Assembly: GCA_004028505.1 (NCBI GenBank)
Contig: MTKO01000034.1
Location: 62,001 to 126,000 of the forward strand
Source: Candidatus Electrothrix aarhusensis
GTDB lineage: Bacteria > Desulfobacterota > Desulfobulbia > Desulfobulbales > Desulfobulbaceae
Direction: 5' to 3'
DNA length: 64,000 bases
In this document: positions 61,879 through 64,000 of the stretch, piece by piece
How the letters are laid out: every line of letters starts with the position of its first letter
Numbering within the stretch: position 1 is the first letter of the stretch
Notes under the pieces: model-generated
Database searches by the model: none
Told to the model about the DNA's origin: nothing
The model's input: the letters and a program-made list of their open reading frames with translations, nothing else
Program-made: the position numbers and the translations under genes

Positions 61879-62931
61879 TTTTCTACGACGCTCAACTGCC
61901 TCTGCTTCTTCCCCGTTATCGGCAATCCTTTTAAGGTGACACCTATCTTGGAGTCTTTTTTTGATAATATCGCAATATTCTTTTTTATTTTCAGTCCCAA
62001 GCCATTTTCGTTGGAACGCTTCGGCTACAGCATAAGTGGTTCCAGAACCACCAAAAGGATCTACCACCAAGTCGTCAGGGTTTGAAGAGGCGAGCACACA
62101 TTTTTTTACCAGCTCTATGGGCTTTTGTGTCGGGTGTGTTTCTCTCTCCCATGAATTATTTGTTAGCGTGGGTATCTCAAAGACATCTTTTGGCTTTGCC
62201 CCCTTGGGATGTGGCGTCCAGACATATTTTTTTCCATTGCCATATTGTGAGCTTTTCGCTTGCGGGTGGCGTGGATATTTTAAGGTATGGGCATTATAAG
62301 GAAGGCGCACTTCATCAACATTGAAAATGATCTTGTTGCTTTTCCGAAAGTGTAATAAGCTCTCATGCGAACGTCCCCAGTCATTCGTCAGGTTGGCTTT
62401 ATTACGGTAGTACCAAACAAGCCATTTACACCCCTTGAAAAGGCTGCTGGCAGCCCATTTTAAATCGGCTAATATTTCGGAAAATCCACATATATATAAA
62501 CTGCCATTTGGCGCGAGAACACGATTTGCTTCTCTTATCCATTTCATGCTCCAGTCAACATATTCCTTTTGTGACTCAAACGTATCCCACTCTGCCTTTT
62601 TTATATTATAAGGTGGGTCGGCAAAAATCAGTTGAACGGACGAGGTCTTGATGGTTTTAAGGAAAGTTATTGTATCTTCATTGTATAGCTGACCTAAACC
62701 AGTCTTGAAAAAAGGCGTTATTTGATATTGCAAAGAATTTGCATAGTCAGTTATATATTGATTTTCTAACTCGTTGAGTACAAATTCAATCTGTTCTTCA
62801 TTGTAGACGCGATAATTATTAATCGGGTGTCGTTGAGAAGGGAACTTGCCGGTTCTGTCCCATCTTCTTAAAGTTTCCGAACTTACCCCGATTTTTTTGG
62901 CAGCTTGACTGATAGTGAGATAATTTTCCAT
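61864..62931 (-). CDS. DNA methyltransferase (beta class) with N-terminal MerR-like HTH
   Basis: 355 residues from the ATG at 62931. The first ~55 residues are a MerR/excisionase-type helix-turn-helix (LTISQAAKKIGVSSETLRRW). The catalytic motif DPPYNI comes before the SAM-binding FGGSGTT, the order of beta-class N4-cytosine/N6-adenine methyltransferases. HPTQKP precedes the SAM motif as in many adenine enzymes. It presumably protects the host against the convergent endonuclease. The fused DNA-binding domain could repress its own promoter or the nuclease, as control domains do in some systems. That role is inferred. Confidence 0.88.
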   Translation of the reverse strand: MENYLTISQAAKKIGVSSETLRRWDRTGKFPSQRHPINNYRVYNEEQIEFVLNELENQYITDYANSLQYQITPFFKTGLGQLYNEDTITFLKTIKTSSVQLIFADPPYNIKKAEWDTFESQKEYVDWSMKWIREANRVLAPNGSLYICGFSEILADLKWAASSLFKGCKWLVWYYRNKANLTNDWGRSHESLLHFRKSNKIIFNVDEVRLPYNAHTLKYPRHPQAKSSQYGNGKKYVWTPHPKGAKPKDVFEIPTLTNNSWERETHPTQKPIELVKKCVLASSNPDDLVVDPFGGSGTTYAVAEAFQRKWLGTENKKEYCDIIKKRLQDRCHLKRIADNGEEAEAVERRRKLRGE

Positions 62932-63197
62932 GACTTTTCCGATAATCATAATGAGCTGTAAAACATTAAACAACCTTACACATGAAACTTTATACAAAAT
63001 ATTACCCTTTCAGGTCAATATATTTTTATGGTATCTTGTAGAACTAATTGTTTTTAGGCGATCTAATTTTTCTGTGGCAAGTTAATAATTAGAAAATCGG
63101 AAAGGGAAGGCGAGGGGCACCGGAAGAAGTATTACAGCAAGCATGGCTGATACAACTGAAAAACAACGACCTCCAAAGCAATTAGCGAATAAAAACA

Positions 63198-63647
63198 ATG
63201 CGAGCAGTAATCCAAAGAGTAACATCAGCCAAGGTAACAGTAGACGACCGACAAACGGGGGCCATTGGTGAGGGCCTGCTGGTGCTCTTAGGTGTCCATA
63301 AGGACGATGAGCAAGGCGATATCACCTGGCTGGCCGACAAGATCATCAATCTGCGGATTTTTGAAGATGAAGACGGCAAGATGAACCACTCGCTGGTCGA
63401 CACCGGAGGCTCCATGCTCATCGTGTCCCAGTTCACCCTGCTGGCCGACTGCCGCAAAGGTCGTCGTCCCTCCTGGTCGGAAGCTGCACCGCCGGACAAG
63501 GCGCGGCAACTGTATGAGGAGTTTATCCAGGCTATTGCCGACTCCGGCATCACCACCGCTACCGGAGAATTTCAGGCCATGATGGAGGTTAGTCTGGTTA
63601 ATTCCGGTCCGGTCACTATTCTGCTTGATTCTCACAAGAAATTTTAG
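63198..63647 (+). CDS. dtd: D-aminoacyl-tRNA deacylase
   Basis: 149 residues. The active-site motifs SQFTLLADC and the cross-dimer NSGPVTI are intact, and the MRAVIQRV start is universal in the family. GRRPSW replaces the usual GRRPSF. The enzyme removes D-amino acids (and glycine) mischarged on tRNA. It is a housekeeping gene, about 70 bases upstream of the M16C protease start. Confidence 0.96.
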   Translation: MRAVIQRVTSAKVTVDDRQTGAIGEGLLVLLGVHKDDEQGDITWLADKIINLRIFEDEDGKMNHSLVDTGGSMLIVSQFTLLADCRKGRRPSWSEAAPPDKARQLYEEFIQAIADSGITTATGEFQAMMEVSLVNSGPVTILLDSHKKF

Positions 63648-63719
63648 GAAAATAAATCTGCTGCTTTTTTCCGGTCTTATCCGGTATCCGTCAAATTTAA
63701 CCTGAAAGAATAATCTCAT

Positions 63720-64000
63720 ATGACAGATTTTACTCCCGGTTCCACCTATCATGGATTCATCCTGCGCCGAAAAGAGCATGTTGCTGATATTAATTCCGAG
63801 GTGTATCTCTTTGAGCATGAAGTGCTCGGCACACCGGCTCTGGCTATAAAAAACGCTGATCCGAATAAGACCTTCTGTTTCACTTTTCAGACCGTTCCAG
63901 AGGATTCCACCGGTGTTGCCCATATCCTGGAGCATTCTGTGCTGATGGGATCAAAAAAATATCCTATCCACGATGTCTTTGGCGAGATTAACAAGGGCGG
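63720..64000 (+). CDS. M16C zinc metalloprotease (presequence-protease-like), 3' end outside the window
   Basis: 93 codons visible from the ATG at 63720. MTDFTPGSTYHGFILRR is the family's usual opening, followed by TFCFTFQTVPEDSTGVAHI and the inverted zinc motif HILEH. KYPIHDVFGEINKG follows as in the PreP/Cym1 and insulinase-like branch. Such enzymes are ~1,000-residue clamshell proteases that degrade peptides. The rest lies beyond the window, so catalytic completeness cannot be judged. Confidence 0.88.
   Translation, partial: MTDFTPGSTYHGFILRRKEHVADINSEVYLFEHEVLGTPALAIKNADPNKTFCFTFQTVPEDSTGVAHILEHSVLMGSKKYPIHDVFGEINKG

Overview
The window reads as chromosomal DNA of an anaerobic, probably sulfur-metabolising Desulfobacterota bacterium (Desulfobulbales-like; a cable-bacterium relative is possible but not provable from this window). 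The clues are a rubrerythrin / desulfoferrodoxin / rubredoxin / flavodiiron-protein oxygen-defence locus under a PerR-like regulator, a SulP anion transporter, a menaquinone-type HemG, and a c-di-GMP-I riboswitch of the kind common in this phylum. No rRNA, tRNA or CRISPR array was recognised.

Layout. 1-6.1 kb (minus strand): a partial AlbA_2-type regulator; an acetylpolyamine-amidohydrolase-like gene behind an ATP-grasp ligase fused to a P1-family peptidase; a flavodoxin-type protoporphyrinogen oxidase (hemG); and a PD-(D/E)XK nuclease gene that looks like a single integron gene cassette with a recognisable attC site. 6.1-10.7 kb: a glycosyltransferase, a DUF4139 protein, and a membrane ExeA-like ATPase. 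11.2-22.8 kb: one giant (about 3,870 codons) cell-surface gene with DUF4347, DUF11-like and SdrD-B-like modules and a C-terminal gingipain-like C25 protease, broken by three frameshifts. 23.1-28.0 kb: a compact peptide-modification locus (PqqD-like protein, radical SAM/SPASM enzyme, 60-residue precursor peptide, HprK-like kinase) followed by two exported proteins with the same unusual C-terminal tail and an S26-type peptidase. 28-34.5 kb: htpG, a haem-binding hybrid histidine kinase and hemY. 34.5-40.2 kb: an accessory region. A second radical SAM enzyme with a Cys-rich partner and an AraC-type regulator is bracketed by a 69-bp repeat of the hemY 3' end, followed by AT-rich genes (nucleotidyltransferase, pentapeptide-repeat ion channel). 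40.3-51 kb: SulP transporter, Na/Pi cotransporter, a PhnD-like binding protein behind a c-di-GMP-I riboswitch, and an RND efflux pair. 51-56.4 kb: cold-shock protein and the oxidative-stress locus. 56.4-64 kb: a TPR protein, tgt, yajC, a Lys-rich exported protein, rsmE, a type II restriction-modification pair, dtd, and the start of an M16C metalloprotease gene.

About ten otherwise well-preserved genes are split by single-base shifts, mostly in or beside short homopolymers and mostly as a missing base. This looks more like consensus error in the assembly than gene decay. I list the pieces as separate entries and say which belong together.

The strongest candidates for something undescribed are the PqqD / radical SAM / peptide / HprK locus with its shared-tail exported proteins, the radical SAM island at the hemY 3' end, the lone integron cassette upstream of hemG, and the ligase-peptidase fusion.
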